Assembly (NCBI GenBank): GCA_030272585.1
Contig: BSYQ01000005.1
Span: 2,046,001 to 2,110,000 of the forward strand
Direction: 5' to 3'
Length of the DNA: 64,000 nt
Source of the DNA: Bryopsis sp. KO-2023
Taxonomy: Eukaryota; Chlorophyta; Ulvophyceae; Bryopsidales; Bryopsidaceae
Shown one piece after another: positions 45,109 to 57,905 of the stretch (position 1 is the stretch's first letter; each line of letters opens with the position of its first letter). The position numbers were made by a program, and so were the translations under genes. Below the pieces are notes generated by a model, which saw only the letters and a list, made by a program, of their open reading frames with translations, was not told the origin of the DNA and made no database searches.

Positions 45109-46480
45109 TCACGTTCTAGGAACAGTCGTGACGATTGGGTCCACGGTCGCCTTACACAAGTTTAATATCTGATATCTGATCCAGCCCGCTGCGATTCGCG
45201 ATTCCTTTGTGGACACCCTCCAAACACAAGTGGTGCCTCGCAAGCGCTTCCCAGTCTTTTGAGACCCATTCACGTCCATCAATGCATCCATCCATCCATC
45301 CATCGATGGAGCTGGCCAGAACGGGCAATTCAGCCCCAGGATGCTGTGAATATTTCCAAGCACAAAAAACGTGCATGCTTGGCCAGCTGGTGGAATGTTT
45401 GATTCTCCTCCACAATGTAATTTTTGTTTGTTTGCTTTTGTAATGTTTGAGTCGATCGATCCCTGACCTGTTTTCGATTCGGTTCGATTGTTCCACATTA
45501 TCCTTCCATGATAATTCATCTCAGGTGAATTAATATCAAAATGGGTTGTGATATTGAACGAAATGCAATGAGGTAAATGGCTTCTTGATGGGCTGTGAAA
45601 TCCAACCAACCAGCCAACCACAAGGGTGTGCCACATGAACAAGATTTGTGAGGCCTGTGCAAGTCTGTTTTTTTCATGTAAACAGAAATGCAATCTGTAA
45701 TTGATATTGCTGGTAGATATCTGTGGTGGTGGTTCAATTGGGTTCCAACTATTCCCAATGAATAACATGCCTTGACCAAGACCTGTGGAAGTCAAGGTGG
45801 TTTGATGCAACTTCAGGTTCCTTAAAAAAAAAGTGAGCCATGAGCCACACAGATTTAGTGCTGAAGGACAATGAAATCTCCTCAAGCCCATGCCACCTAC
45901 ACACTGCTGCACATGCAGCATTCGTCCAGCTTTGATCAAATACATCCGGGAGTCATTTCAACAAACAAAACAAAAAAACTTGCAACAATACCGGTTGGTT
46001 GAAAACATGAGTCCGAATTACTTACAAGACAAAAAAAAGCCACAATACTTACCCTCTTCTTGAGTTCGATAGATTTTTTCACCCCCTCCAATTTGAGCGA
46101 CCCCCACACTCTCAAAAAAGAAAAAGAAAAATAAGTCTGTTTTTTTTTGAAAAGACAAAAACAAAAGAACCTGGCTGAACCCATGGTGTGACACAGAGTC
46201 TCGAAAAATAAATTGAAAAATTCATTCCGAGACACTGGGACCATCGAGAAGAAAAAAGAAATTCTCCTTACCACCACCACTAGGCTTGCTTTCGGATGCA
46301 ATGAGTGTAATGTACAATTTTTCTTTCTTTTTTTCTTTTTTTACCTTTTTCTCTGTCCAAAACATATCCTGTTTCTTTTAACCTCCCCTTCATAAACCCC
46401 CTATGTCTGAATAATAATAAAAAAAAAGCTTTTTTTAAACCAAAAATCCACTTTTGAGAAAACGAACCCTCTTTTCCCCA
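45109..46480 (-). other. Unresolved minus-strand coding candidate
   Basis: Two strong minus-strand splice donors (AAGAGGGTAAGT near 46,050 and GGTGGTAAGG near 46,270) and several protein-like stretches suggest exons, for example RLKETGYVLDREK near 46,345-46,385 and SLKLEGVKKSIELKKR near 46,055-46,110. Near 45,150-45,945 all three minus frames are open for long distances (up to 278 codons), which is suspicious: it may be low-complexity chance, or one of them may be the last exon. A (CATC)n microsatellite at 45,283-45,305 lies inside. I could not build a phase-consistent model. Confidence 0.3.
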
Positions 46481-46625
46481 ACCAGAAACCCTCCGAAAAT
46501 ATTCTGGAAAAACCCGCCGAAAATTCTGTTTTGCTTTTTGTTTGATGTTTTGATCTTCTTTCCTTTTTCTTCCCACTTTTTGCTCTCCTTTTACTCCTTT
46601 TACAAAAATGTATTCCAGTAACTTT

Positions 46626-49600
46626 TCATTGCTGCAATGCCTTTCTTAATTTCTCGTCCATTTCTTGCATTTGTCGAACCCAATCATCATCCTTTCTGGC
46701 AATGGATGCTGCGACAGCACTGTCCCCGCTGTTCAAGGTACCACCAACCCCACTCCCTGATGCAGAATTACCGATTTCATTTCCACTCTGGTCCCCCCTT
46801 TCAATAGATTCCTTGACCCTCGCATCCAACGCTAATAGTTCTGTCCGTAGAGCCTCATCCTCAGAAATTCCTGCTTCCCCCTGGTCATTTCTTTCCTCCA
46901 TTTTCTGGGCCGACACCAGCATCAACGACCCATCAGGATTCGTCACAGCCACCGTCTCAAAACCGCCAGAGTCCGCGGGTCGATCCGTTCGAACCCTCTC
47001 GCAGACTTGCAAGGATTGAGGAGGTTCCTGTGGTCGCCCCCCATTAGATTCCTCCATTGCTTCTTCGTCTTCCTCTTTGGGGGAACCCCCATGCATCAAA
47101 AACACCATCCCAACATGCACTGTCGTGGCCTCCGAGTCCAATTCCCCACTCAATGCTAGCCGAGCGACAAAGTGCCGCCACATACCAGAATACTCGGGGG
47201 ATCCACCATGAGGCATGGAGGTTGTCCGCGGAACCACAGCATTTTGGACCTCCAGCTCACCGGACGGCAATGCTACCTCCACCCCACTTGACCCCGAAAG
47301 CATCCTCTCCCCAACATGCATCAACCCATCCAAACGTGCAGGGCACGATCCTTGTCGGCGAATCGAATTGAAAAATTTCCTGTCCAGCACCGTCCTACCG
47401 ATCGCTCGCTCCGCTGCCATGCTTTCTCTAGCATCCCCCTCGCCCACCGGACCTGCAGAATCCCATGCCGGAACTTGACTGCTTGACGATCCATCCCCAT
47501 CCGGAGCTGGCCTGGACGGCCCCATGATCAGATTCACGAAGTCCCAGTTGGGATCCACAGCATCATTTGCCCACCGACTGACGCTCTCTGCTAGCTGTTC
47601 GTCCGGGACGCTGCTGTATGGCGGTCGGGGGGTATCTGGCCTCCAAACCCCGCCACCAAATGCATCCCTGTCGTCGTCTGAAGTAGAATCGACTCCCCCC
47701 TGTGATGGTCCCATGTTGCCCCACCGCAGCCGGTCTGCCATAGGGCCCCCGTCCAGCAAACCATCGCTGCCGGGTCGAGGGGTGTCTGGTCGTCTTGCAG
47801 ATTGAGGGTCTTGTGTGTCTTGATTGGGAGATCTTTGGGCGGAGCGATTTTCCAGCATTGATGATATAATTGCTTGTTCCAACTAACCAAGGACAAAAAG
47901 AAAAGTTTGTTTTAGAAATTGCCCAAAAAAAGAGCGCGTCACATGTTTACCCCCCCCCCCCCTAAAATAAATACTACCCCTTTTCCACCAAAAACTACAA
48001 ATCGCATTTCCAATTTTTTTAATTCCCCCCCCTCTCTTTCTTCCCTAAATTTCCAAACTCGAAAAAAAAACTTCCGGTCGCCCCCCCCCCAAAAAAAAAA
48101 TAAATTGGTTTGATGACCCTTCAAATCTCCTACAGCGTAAACGACAGATTGCAACAAGAAACTCTCTTTCTTTCATGTTTTTTTGTTTCTATTTTTCTTT
48201 CCATTACCAACAATTCATTGAACTCTGCCACGCGAACGCCCAAATCTTCAGGAAAAACTCCCAGGTATTCAGCGCATTGGGTCATTTCCGTATTAGACTG
48301 CAAGTACACAACCAGCCCTCAGCATCATTTTTATATATATAAGATAAATTCTATATGCCCTATTTAAAATTAAAAAAAAAAAGATGTGTGTGACTGAGTC
48401 TCACAGCAAGCACCCCACAAGAGCATCGATCTTTTTTCCTTTTCTTTTTTTTAATATAAACTAAACGGGAACAAAGGGCAGACTCTAATCAGAGGATTTT
48501 GTCAAACGCTTATTTAATGCCGACTGCATTGGCAATACTCATGCAAAAAGAAAACGATAAAAAAAAAACTTACCAGAGGAGCCCCGCTACTGCGACGCAT
48601 GGAAGAGCTCATAACCGAGTACTCCTGTTGGTATTCCTCCTGGATCACTGCCGACGGGGTTCCATCGCTGGTGCTGCTGGTGCCCCTATCCCGACTGCAA
48701 CCGGTGCCTCTGTCGACCAGCAGCGTCGGCGGTGGAAATGGAGATGTTTCGCTCAGGGAGCTGTCGTTGTGCGGCACGTTTTCTTCTCCTACCTCGTCCA
48801 GAACTTGGTGAGCCCTGATGGATTCCTCTGCATCGCTTTCAGCAGAAACGATTTCTGGACCGGCGTGGATTCTGGCGGAATTCGTCGTGGCTGCACAAAC
48901 CTCCTCTTGCTGTGGAGGTTTCAAATTCGCAAAAAGAAACAAAATTTTAAAAATGTTGTAGATTTGCAATTCCGATAAGCCCCCTTTCGTTTTTTTTTTT
49001 TTGGGGGGGGGGGGGGGGCCCAAAGAGGGCTAAAAGACGAAAAGGAGTTTCTCATGTTTTATTGGATGTCGTTTTTTTTCTGCAGCAGAATCGCATTCCA
49101 ATGATGTTTACACAACACACCAACCTGTTGCCTCAGCCTGTGTTCCACCAATCGCTGTTCTTCCAATAACTCTTGGTTTTTCTCGTCCTCTGATTTTGCT
49201 CCACACAACTGCACTCAAGAAACAAAATAATAATTTTTTTTTAGAAAAATTAGAAAAAATAAATAAAAAATTATCTAGTGCCTGAAAGGATCCTCTCCGA
49301 AGAAATTTCCACTTCATAAACATTGCCAACGACTTTTGAGTTTTCTTGTTACTCCGGCCAAAAACCTCGAAAAGGAAAAACAAGCTCGACCAAAACAACT
49401 TTGACATGTGAAAAAGAAAAAAAAAAACAAAAAAACCCAATTGCCTCCTTCTTCCGAACAACTCGGATTGGAATTTTTTTGAGGGTTTTTCTACATGTCA
49501 GATAGTGGTGCTTCTCACCTCCACAGTATAACCGGGGAATTTGCAAAATGGGCAGGAGCAGCCAAGGTACGACCCTCCAGAATTAGCTCGAATCTAAAGC

Positions 49601-50730
49601 AAGCAAACAAATTTTTGTTTCTTCTATTGAAAATCGTTCTGAAAATTCCAACACCAGAATACAGTAACAATCTGTCCTCACAACATATACAGCATCGAAC
49701 CCTGCAAGGAATAAAGTAGACAATCATGGTCAATAGGTTCACAAAATTGAAGGATGGATGGAAAAAATCAACTGTTTAGTGTGCCAAAACAACTCTTATC
49801 AATTGCAGGTTCTGGAAAATTCACTTCCCGCAGACTATATATATAGCACAACAGCAGGCAGACTGCCTGGGTACTGTCGATGCACTTCATTTGAAAAGGA
49901 AGGAAGCTTCAAGGAAGTTGACTTATCACGGATCAAAGGGTGGCGAAAAATTCTTTCAATACAATATAATACAGTTCAGAATGAACTCACCTTAATGAAG
50001 CACTCTGAGCAGATTTTTTGCCCACAGCAAAGAGACCTGTTCATCCACAGGAACTGCAGGAAACAGATCGGACACTCCACGTGCTGTACCGAAAAAAAAA
50101 GTGAGAAAATTTAACAAACAGAAATAGATATAAAAAATATGAGTGTGTATATACATGTATATATCAATAGTGCAGCAGCGTACAGAAGAATTTCTTTTTC
50201 TTTTTATGCAATCCACGTATAATATGCATATTATATGTCAGCTCCAAAGACGAAACCTATCCGAGACATATCTATTCTCATAAAATAATCAAGCATTTTT
50301 TCAAAAAGATGGAAGCTACTGGAAAGGAAGTTTCTTACAATCTATTTATTATTCATTTCTCTATTTTTTATCTTTATTTTTTTTTGGGGGGGGGGGAGGG
50401 AAGGAGAGGATGGTCAACCGTTCGATAACGTGCGCTGCATCCGTTCGTTAGCTTTCTCTTTTTCAGCTTTTTGTATTCTTTTCGAAAAGAAATGTTGGGT
50501 GGCCGAAGAGCCCCTGGAAAAAAAACAAAAGGTCCAGTACAAATCGAACAATTTTTTACAGAACTCACCTCGCGCGATTCCCCGGTGTCGTCCGAACCGG
50601 GATAAAACGGCGCGAGCTTCCCTTTGATAACTAGCTTTCGGATGCGTTTCACTTCAGCGGCCTCCAGAGGGACGCTCCCCGGGGTGAGGAATTTGTCTGG
50701 AATATCTTGTTTGCATAGCTTCTGGCCCAT
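46626..50730 (-). CDS. GW2/DA2-type RING E3 ubiquitin ligase
   Basis: 698 residues, seven exons, every intron in phase 0: 50,730-50,569; 50,083-49,991; 49,593-49,519; 49,208-49,125; 48,909-48,574; 48,297-48,208; 47,882-46,626. The N-terminus MGQKLCKQ resembles the MGNK start of plant DA2/GW2, and [20 protein letters not shown] matches their KKLRKLIL..KLAPCYPG block. The RING-like finger spans residues 55-110: [26 protein letters not shown] and [10 protein letters not shown]. The coil [20 protein letters not shown] follows. An acidic, Ser/Pro-rich C-terminal extension of about 560 residues makes it longer than DA2 (about 400 residues). DA2 and GW2 limit organ and seed size in flowering plants. 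An upstream in-frame Met at 50,787 is less likely as the start. Confidence 0.88.
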
Positions 50731-50996
50731 TCTGCACAGCCAGCCGACAACCATATAGGCCAACCACTCGTTGCGAGTTATTCTCACGCCACCAACTTTT
50801 ATGTGTAAGGGCTTTTTCTCTTTTTTCCAATTTTTTTACTTTTTTTTTGTTCTTTACCGAAAAGAGCGAATTTTTTTTTTCTTTCCCTGTCGTGTTCCTC
50901 ACGAAACAAAATAAAAAGAGAGAAGAACGAAAACACAATAAAAGAAAAACCACAAAATACAGAAGTATCTAAACGTATGGGCACACACACCGACAG

Positions 50997-51255
50997 GTGT
51001 TTGAAAGGAGTGGCCGAAAGAAATCAACCCCAAAGGAGAGGGATACGATCGAAAAAACACTGTCACCGCCCACAAATATACAGAAATCGATCGTGAAAAA
51101 TAAGCCAAAACGGCAAAACAGCGAATCGACTGACCCCAGCGGAGAAAAAAAAAAAAAAAAGTCCCGCAGCAAAAACGCGATCGAATCAAAAAACACGAGC
51201 GACACTCTAATCTTTGACGATATCGATATCTTCACCGACCTACCTACCCCTTTGT
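50997..51255 (+). CDS. Lys/Ser-rich candidate exon, gene unknown
   Basis: Directly after a CCGACAG acceptor at 50,996, a frame runs 86 codons and ends at TGA. It is strongly basic (KKKKKSRSKN), then acidic and hydrophobic at the end (DTLIFDDIDIFTDLP). The composition looks coded rather than random. It could be the last exon of an unfound plus-strand gene. It cannot be the first PUS1 exon as drawn, because its only donor in frame has the wrong phase for the PUS1 exon at 51,866. Confidence 0.3.
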
Positions 51256-51865
51256 GAAAACGCGAAAAAGAAAATGCTTGGCCAAGTCGCCTCAGCAGGT
51301 TCTGCTTGGATCAATGATTTGCTGGGTGGATATTCCTACACATGAGAATCCCTGTTTCGTGGAAACTTCGCTGAAATGGTGTATGTACCGTACGAACTGC
51401 TCGAGGAAGTTTGGTTGAGTGAGGTTCGTGGTGTTCACCTTTCTCACACGCTTTCTGCGACTGCGTGAAAAAAAAAACAGATGGCCGCGGAGGGAGAATC
51501 TGACAAAGGTCTGCGAAAAGAAAGCAGCGAATAACCCATGCATCCTTAAGCTTTCCAATTTTCGGCTTAGGCCGGGGGGGAAATAATTTGTCGTTTCTGG
51601 TGTGGAGGAAATGTTGAGAGAAAATTGAAAGGTTCCAGACTCCTTTAAAAGACAGTTTTTCGAATGGTAACTATGAATTGGATGTTGAGCTCACCTCCCG
51701 GAGAAGCGCCTAATCAAGCGCACCCACCTTGATTTTCCCCTTTCCCTCGTCTGCCCTTTCAGATAGTCCAATAATATATATTTTTTGAGAGGGTGGATGT
51801 GTGCATGCTTATGCGTCATGTGATTGTAAAAAAATGTTTTGTGTTTTATGATTGTGTTTTTGCAG

Positions 51866-54800
51866 CTGTCCAGCGAACAGAAAGCGACCATCCGGAAAGA
51901 TCAGAGGAAAAGGATGTACAGAGGACAAAGAAAACAGTGGCACTTTTTGTTGCTTTCGATGGTGAAGGATATCAGGTCCGTGGGGTGTGTTTTTTTGTGA
52001 ATGGTTTTTTTTGCTGCCCTTTGCATCCAAAAGAATTAGATCGGGTGTTTTGTGGTGGAGATACACATGTGTGTGTGTGTGTGTGTGTTTATATGATTGT
52101 GTTTGAATGCAATTTCCTGCACAAAGCAACATTGATATGTTTTTTTAGGAGGAAGGGGAACTCAGAATTACCCACATCATTTAACTTTGTCTTGTTTTCA
52201 ATTTCATTGGATGTTGACATATTGCTGATAAATTTTTGACAGTAGTGTGCTTTTGCCACTCGGTAAATGTATAGAAAGTCAGCATTGAATGGATGAACAC
52301 GTAACCTATGTTGTTTTTTTTGATAAAATGACAGTAAGTTCTGTTGTGTTCAAATGCGTTCACGGAGTTTCCCAGCTTGTTTCGAAACTGTTTGGGTTTT
52401 TTTTGTTAAACACTTTCTATGTGCAATCTAGGGGTGGCAATATCTAAAGGATTTGAAAACACTGGAGGGTGTTTTGGAAGAAGCCGTTTTCAAATCTGGC
52501 GGAATCGCGGAAGGCAATCACAAAGCACTGAGCAAGGTAAGCCGAAATCGAAAAGTTTTGTTTTCTTTAAATTGATTTTTAAAGCAAGAGCTCATGCGAT
52601 TTTTGTTTTTATGTGTACCTTCGTTTTGTTCTGTTTCTGTTTTTTATGTATACATATTTTGTAGTTTTTTTTATCTGTTTTCGATAATATAGGTCAATTG
52701 GTGCAGGGCTGCAAGAACTGACAAAGGAGTGAGTGCTGCTGGTCAAGTCGTTTCTTTTCGCATGATGTATCATTCAGGTGGGGATTTCCTCCCCCCCCCC
52801 CCTCTTTTTTTTTCTTATGCTTATCCATGTTTTTTTTTAATGTAGGCTGGAATGTGCAAATCAGTTATATGAACCTACCGTTCATCAGAAGGAAAAAAAA
52901 ACAAAAATACAAGCAATTCTGTTTTATTTTATTGAAGTTGAAGGTTAATGTCCTGTTACTGAAAAAAAAAAATCGAAATCCTGAGCACACCAGTTCATAA
53001 TTCCAGCGAAGCCAGCTTTTTGCCAAAACAAAATTCATGATTTCTGTCTGTCCCTATATATATATACATATACATATACATATACATATAAGTATATTTT
53101 AATGAACAGCGTTTCATTTATATCCCTTTTTTCTTCCTTTTTGCCAGCCAAAGGCATTTTTTTCAGGGGAATTAAAGGCATTTTTGGTTTTTTTGGTCAA
53201 TCAAAGGCGATATTGTTTCGGAGATCAACGCCCATCTACCTGAGGAAATTCGAGTCTTGGGCTGCGTGCGAACCACCAGGCAATTCAATGCTTGGAAATT
53301 GTGTGATAAAAGGCAATACGAATATTGCTTGCCACTCTGGGCTCTGGACAAAAACTTGAAGGGCCCCCCCAACAGTGCAGACAAGAAGCTTTCAAAAGAA
53401 GAGGTACATTTTCAAATTGTTTGCCACACAAATTCGCAAAAATCTTTTTAAAAGAATGCAGAAGTCTGTTGATGGACAGCATGAAACATAGCTGAAATAA
53501 AGAAGTGAGTTGGGGTGGAAAACCCAAGCGTTTCATTCATGAACAAATCTTAACCAACGCCAAAACCAAAAAAAAGAAAAGAAAAGAAAAGTTGCCCAGA
53601 AATACATATCTTGCTGGCGGTGCGCAGAAGAAAAGTTGTATCGATCGGAATTCGATTCATGATTTCCCCTAAGGCCAAAAGGTGGAAAAATAAATAGTTT
53701 TATGTGCTAAATTTTTCTTTATGTTTTGAATTTTTGTTTTGTTGCCTAGATAGGCGGAAGGCAAAGATGGGGAAGAAAACAAACCAGTGGGGCTGAAATT
53801 TGACGATGCTCTGAAGACGCGCATGAATTCTCTGATGGCCGCTTATCTGGGGACACACGATTTCCACAATTTTACTGTCAAGGCACGAACATGAATGCAA
53901 AAAGAAGTTTTATGCTTTTTTTTCCACGCCCAGGTTGGATTCAATCATTGATTGCAGTTCATATTTTCATCTCACAGATAATCGGAGGGTCCAGTCAAGC
54001 CAAGCGACATATTTTGAGGTTCGCAGCTGAGGATTCTGTTGATTTCCATGGGGAAGAATGGGTTCGAGTGCGGGTGCTTGGCCAGAGCTTCATGCTCCAT
54101 CAGATCAGAAAAATGGTGGGCAAAAATACGGCATAAAAATGGAGCGAAGAAGTGATTATTTTACCCACCCTGCTCTGTGTGATATCAATTTTTGTAGTGG
54201 TGGCTGGACTGTTTCCCAAATGAATGCTTCACACCAAAAATCATCATTTTGTTTTAACCCCAAGAACTATTCAATCTGTTCGGTTGGCAATTCCTGCTAC
54301 TTATGAAATAATCTAAATACTGGATGTCACTGGATGGACTGTTTTTCCCACTAGAAGTGGTTTTTTGTTTTTTTTTTCTTAAAGTGGAAAAAGACAAAGA
54401 GGAGAAGTAAAGCGAAAGTGTGTTTGGTGTTCTTGGGTTTGTTCAGATAGGTTTTATCATTGCAGTGATGCGTGATTTGGTCGAGCCAGATTCTCTGGCA
54501 ACAGCATTACAGAAAGATTGGAACGTGAATGTCCCGGTAGCCCCCTCTGTCGGACTTTTCTTGGTGAGTTGTATCTTCTGTTATTCAATTTTTTTTTCAA
54601 TTACCATTTAATGCCGATTAGATGCTTTTTCGCTCAGCTGGGCTTTAACTTATGCAAGTGAAACCTTTTTGATCAAGGTTTCTTTCACCGTTGTTTTTTT
54701 CTTATTATGCCTGCTTGTTGTCCCGACCACCTGTGCTTTCTTTCCCCTGCAACTTTAAAGAATAAAAAAAGGCCAGGTAGATTTTTTGGTTCTCGATCGT

Positions 54801-55763
54801 GAATTGAGCATTGCTCTGTTTCAATTTTTTTTTTTTGTCGATCAACAAGATTCAACACCAAGTCACAGATTACTAATCGAATGAAGATTGTCTTGATGTT
54901 CAGTTTTTTTTATATATAAAAGGACAAAAAAAAACTAAAGTTTTTGAAAGGAAGCATGAACTGCTATTTTCTTATTCAGGATGAGACCTTTTACGATGCT
55001 TACAATGCAAAATGGGGAAAACAACAAGAGGTGGTCAGTCTTGAACCGTTCAGGTCCCAAGCAGAGAGTTTCAAGCGCGACAGAATATACCCCTCCATCG
55101 CTCGAAGAAACAGGGAAAATCAAGAGTTTGTGAAATGGATTGCGGAATTGCATGACCACACCCCTCTGCATTTTCAGAAATGGGGCTTGAAGGATTATCA
55201 AAGGTACGGAGCCGAGGAAATGTGGATTGCGTGTCGATGTTTTTTAATGCTTGTTTGTGTGGTGGTGTTGTTTTTTTTCCTGCTGACGAGGCTCGTTAAG
55301 ATTTTCACTTGATTTTGGAAAGAGAAGAATAGGAATTGCACATGTGGAATGCAGGAATAAAAAGGGGAACAGCACTATATATTTTTTTTATGTTTTTCAA
55401 AAAAATTTCTTATTTTTTTGTTTTTTTTTTGTGTGTGTTGCCCTTCCGCCTGTTTTCAATCTTTTCTGCAAGTATTTTGTAGTATCAAATAAAGAAAATT
55501 AATGGAAAACTTTATACTTGTTTTCTTTCTGTGGTATCAGAACAAAGAGACAGCGGGAGATACCAAAGGATGGTGAAGATGAGGTATCCGAGGTAACTTC
55601 TGTTGTCTTTTCATTAACCCATTTTGAAGTCCAGGCGAGAAATTTGCCTTTGCTGTGTTCCCACCTCTTTTTCAAAAAAGTAACAACGCGCTTGCTGTGA
55701 TTTCACCAGGGCGAAAACAAGAAAGCAAAGAGCTCCGAATTGGCGGACGCAGAGAAGCTGTGA
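51866..55763 (+). CDS. PUS1: PUS1-type tRNA pseudouridine synthase (5' exon not found)
   Basis: About 400 residues visible in ten exons: 51,866-51,975; 52,432-52,536; 52,693-52,777; 53,207-53,403; 53,754-53,876 (or 53,882); 53,978-54,115; 54,447-54,563; 54,980-55,203; 55,541-55,592; 55,710-55,763. The TruA-fold begins TVALFVAFDGEGYQGWQY. The catalytic motif is RAARTDKGVSAAGQVVS with its Asp in RTDKG. HLPEEIRVLG and DKRQYEYCLP follow, then YLGTHDFHNFT, VLGQSFMLHQIRKM and VPVAPSVGLFL. The order and spacing match PUS1/PUS2 of eukaryotes, which modify several tRNA uridines and U2 snRNA (established for the family). The first exon enters in phase 1, so an upstream exon must exist, but none is convincing between 50,730 and 51,865. 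The C-terminus is Lys/Glu-rich. Confidence 0.88.
53040..53095. repeat. (TATATACA)n microsatellite in a PUS1 intron
   Basis: TATATATATACATATACATATACATA type tract; intronic. Confidence 0.7.
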
Positions 55764-56584
55764 CAGCCCCAGTCGTTTTTGTGTCAGAGCAGTAATGCTG
55801 TTAGAAAGATGGAATCAATCAAAGGGGTTCTCCTGTGGGGTTAGTGTGGTGTTTTTCTTTCATGAGATGAATAGCTTCGTCGAAACCTGTGTGTCAATGG
55901 GTGTTTTTTGTTTTTGTTTTTGTTTTTTCCCTCTCGACTGTTTCTTTCTTGCAACAGCATTCAACAGCTGTGGAGCTTTTTTAGGAATGATGTTTGTGAG
56001 AGGGACAGTGTGAAAAGAGAAGGCTCTTTCAAACTATTCCAAACGACACCGCCACCATACCCACCAACCCAACCCAACCAAAGAAATGACAGGAATCCAT
56101 CATAAAACCTCAGCAGAGTGATATCATCAGAAATAGGGACGCCTGTTTGAACAAGATTCCAGCGAGGAAGACTGGGGGAACGGTTGAGGGGATGTTGGTA
56201 CGTCTGACCTCTGTATGGAGATTGGTAGGAAGCATGCCAGCGCTTGTATGTCTTCCTTCTATCCCCAGCACTCAACCAGAACTTCGTGGCAAGCCATCTC
56301 ATGGTCTCAGTGATTGAGACACTCGCAAACACCCCCTCAATGTCCCATCCTTTTCTGCTTTGCTGACGTTCGGCGACAAGGAGAAAAACAGTCGAATGAT
56401 ATGACCTTGTGGGGATTCTCTTCCTTGGGCTTCTCAGTCTGGAAGGCTTTTAACCGAGCAAGGATCCGTTCAGGGTCGTAACCCACTGAAGGAAAACAAG
56501 GGACCATCAACAACTTCGACGACAACTTTGAACCAGTAATCTCGTTGGGAAGGTGACTGCTTCTATTTCCTCCTGATCGCCATA

Positions 56585-57905
56585 ATGGATTTCTCCCGTG
56601 CCGTTCTTTTGGCCGCCGTGCTCTGCTTTGCACTTCCTGCAGGTTAGTCCCTCAAGAATTAAGGGCTCGCCGTTTCCCAGTGACAATGAGCTCCGCAACG
56701 GGATGCTTATGTTGCGTTCAATTCGCGTGGATTCTGCCGCCTAACCGGACAGTATCCGAGATAATGGAGCGGAGTGTGTCTATTACGATTCCGGCCGTGT
56801 CCCCCTATTTCCACCCCGAATGAAATCCTTTCTTTTTATCAGGGAGGAGTGTTTTCTCGATGAAGGCTCTCTGTGAGATCTACGTGCAGGTCCGCTGAAG
56901 TCTGTGTTGTTTTTTTCGCAGTCGAATCGCGGAAGCTCACCAGGTGTGTGTCGATTTCGAGAAGTGTCTCAGGCAGCGTGGATGAACACGCCCGGGCTGT
57001 GGGGGTGGTGATCACCAACTCGCATGCGAAAGTGACGGACTGCGGCACCGCCAGAGCGACATCCAACGTTAGCTCTTAGCAAAACTGATGGAGTTTGATT
57101 CACTCTGTGTTCTACGCCCAGTGGTGTGCCTGCCGGCCATTCGAAGTCGACTGTTTTGCTTAATTCTGTTGTTCGAGAAGAAAGCAAAACCTTGTATATT
57201 TTTTTTTTTGTTTTGTTTTATTTTCCAAACAACCTTGTTTTGATTCTCTTTCTGAACACTGCATCAGATCGACGTGACTGCGATCGCTCGTGCCGTGGGA
57301 AGGGCGTTCGCGAAATCAGGGGCTACCGTGTCCAAAGATTGCTCTGAGGAAGCGTTCGCGAAAGGGCAAGCAGCAGCTACCGCCACCGCGACAGCCATCG
57401 CAGAAGCTGCTGCAGAGGCTTTCGCTGAAGCCAGTGCTGGTGATCAAGTCGCCACCAGCATAGCCTCGGCGTCAGCCTTCGAGGTACATGCACTTTTCTA
57501 GAATTATTTTTTTCTCTTGAATGATTTTTTTCTCTTTTCCGAACGAACTACTTCCAAGATGATTCGCATTTGCTTGACTATTTGTTTTGTAGTACTCCCA
57601 CGCTCGGTTTTAAAAAGAGTGTGTGCTTGAGTGGCAGAAAAACGAATTATCTGATCTGAATCCTGGTGGAGATTTTGTGATATTGAAGCCGTTCAGAAAG
57701 TTTTCAGAAAGGTCCTGACGAAAGTTTTTTTTTGTTTTGTGTGCTGTTGAAGGCTGTGATTAAGCAGGCACATGCTAATGCACTGGCATTTGCCCAAGGC
57801 CCAGGTGCCTCATCATTTTCAGTCTCCGAGGCTGCTGCCGAGGCTGTTGCTGAGGCCATCGTCAAGGTTTATGCGGAGGCAGTTGCAACGGAGTTCTGCG
57901 ATTGA
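56585..57905 (+). CDS. Secreted alanine-rich protein with four cysteines, family unknown
   Basis: 190 residues, four exons in phase: 56,585-56,642; 56,922-57,067; 57,268-57,483; 57,753-57,905. Exon 1 encodes a clean signal peptide (MDFSRAVLLAAVLCFALPA). The mature part carries one Cys in LTRCVS, one in VTDCGTA, one in SKDCSEE and one as the third residue from the last (EFCD), enough for two disulfides. The middle and end are helical alanine-rich stretches (AAATATATAIAEAAAEAFAE and SEAAAEAVAEAIVK) with Phe/Val every third or fourth residue, suggesting amphipathic or wall-associated helices. I do not recognise a named family. It is likely extracellular or vacuolar (inference). Confidence 0.7.

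Noticed and set aside
45109-45945. 278-codon minus-strand frame as a confident gene
   Set aside because: All three minus frames are long and open here, none shows a domain, and a microsatellite runs through it. Kept only as a low-confidence candidate.
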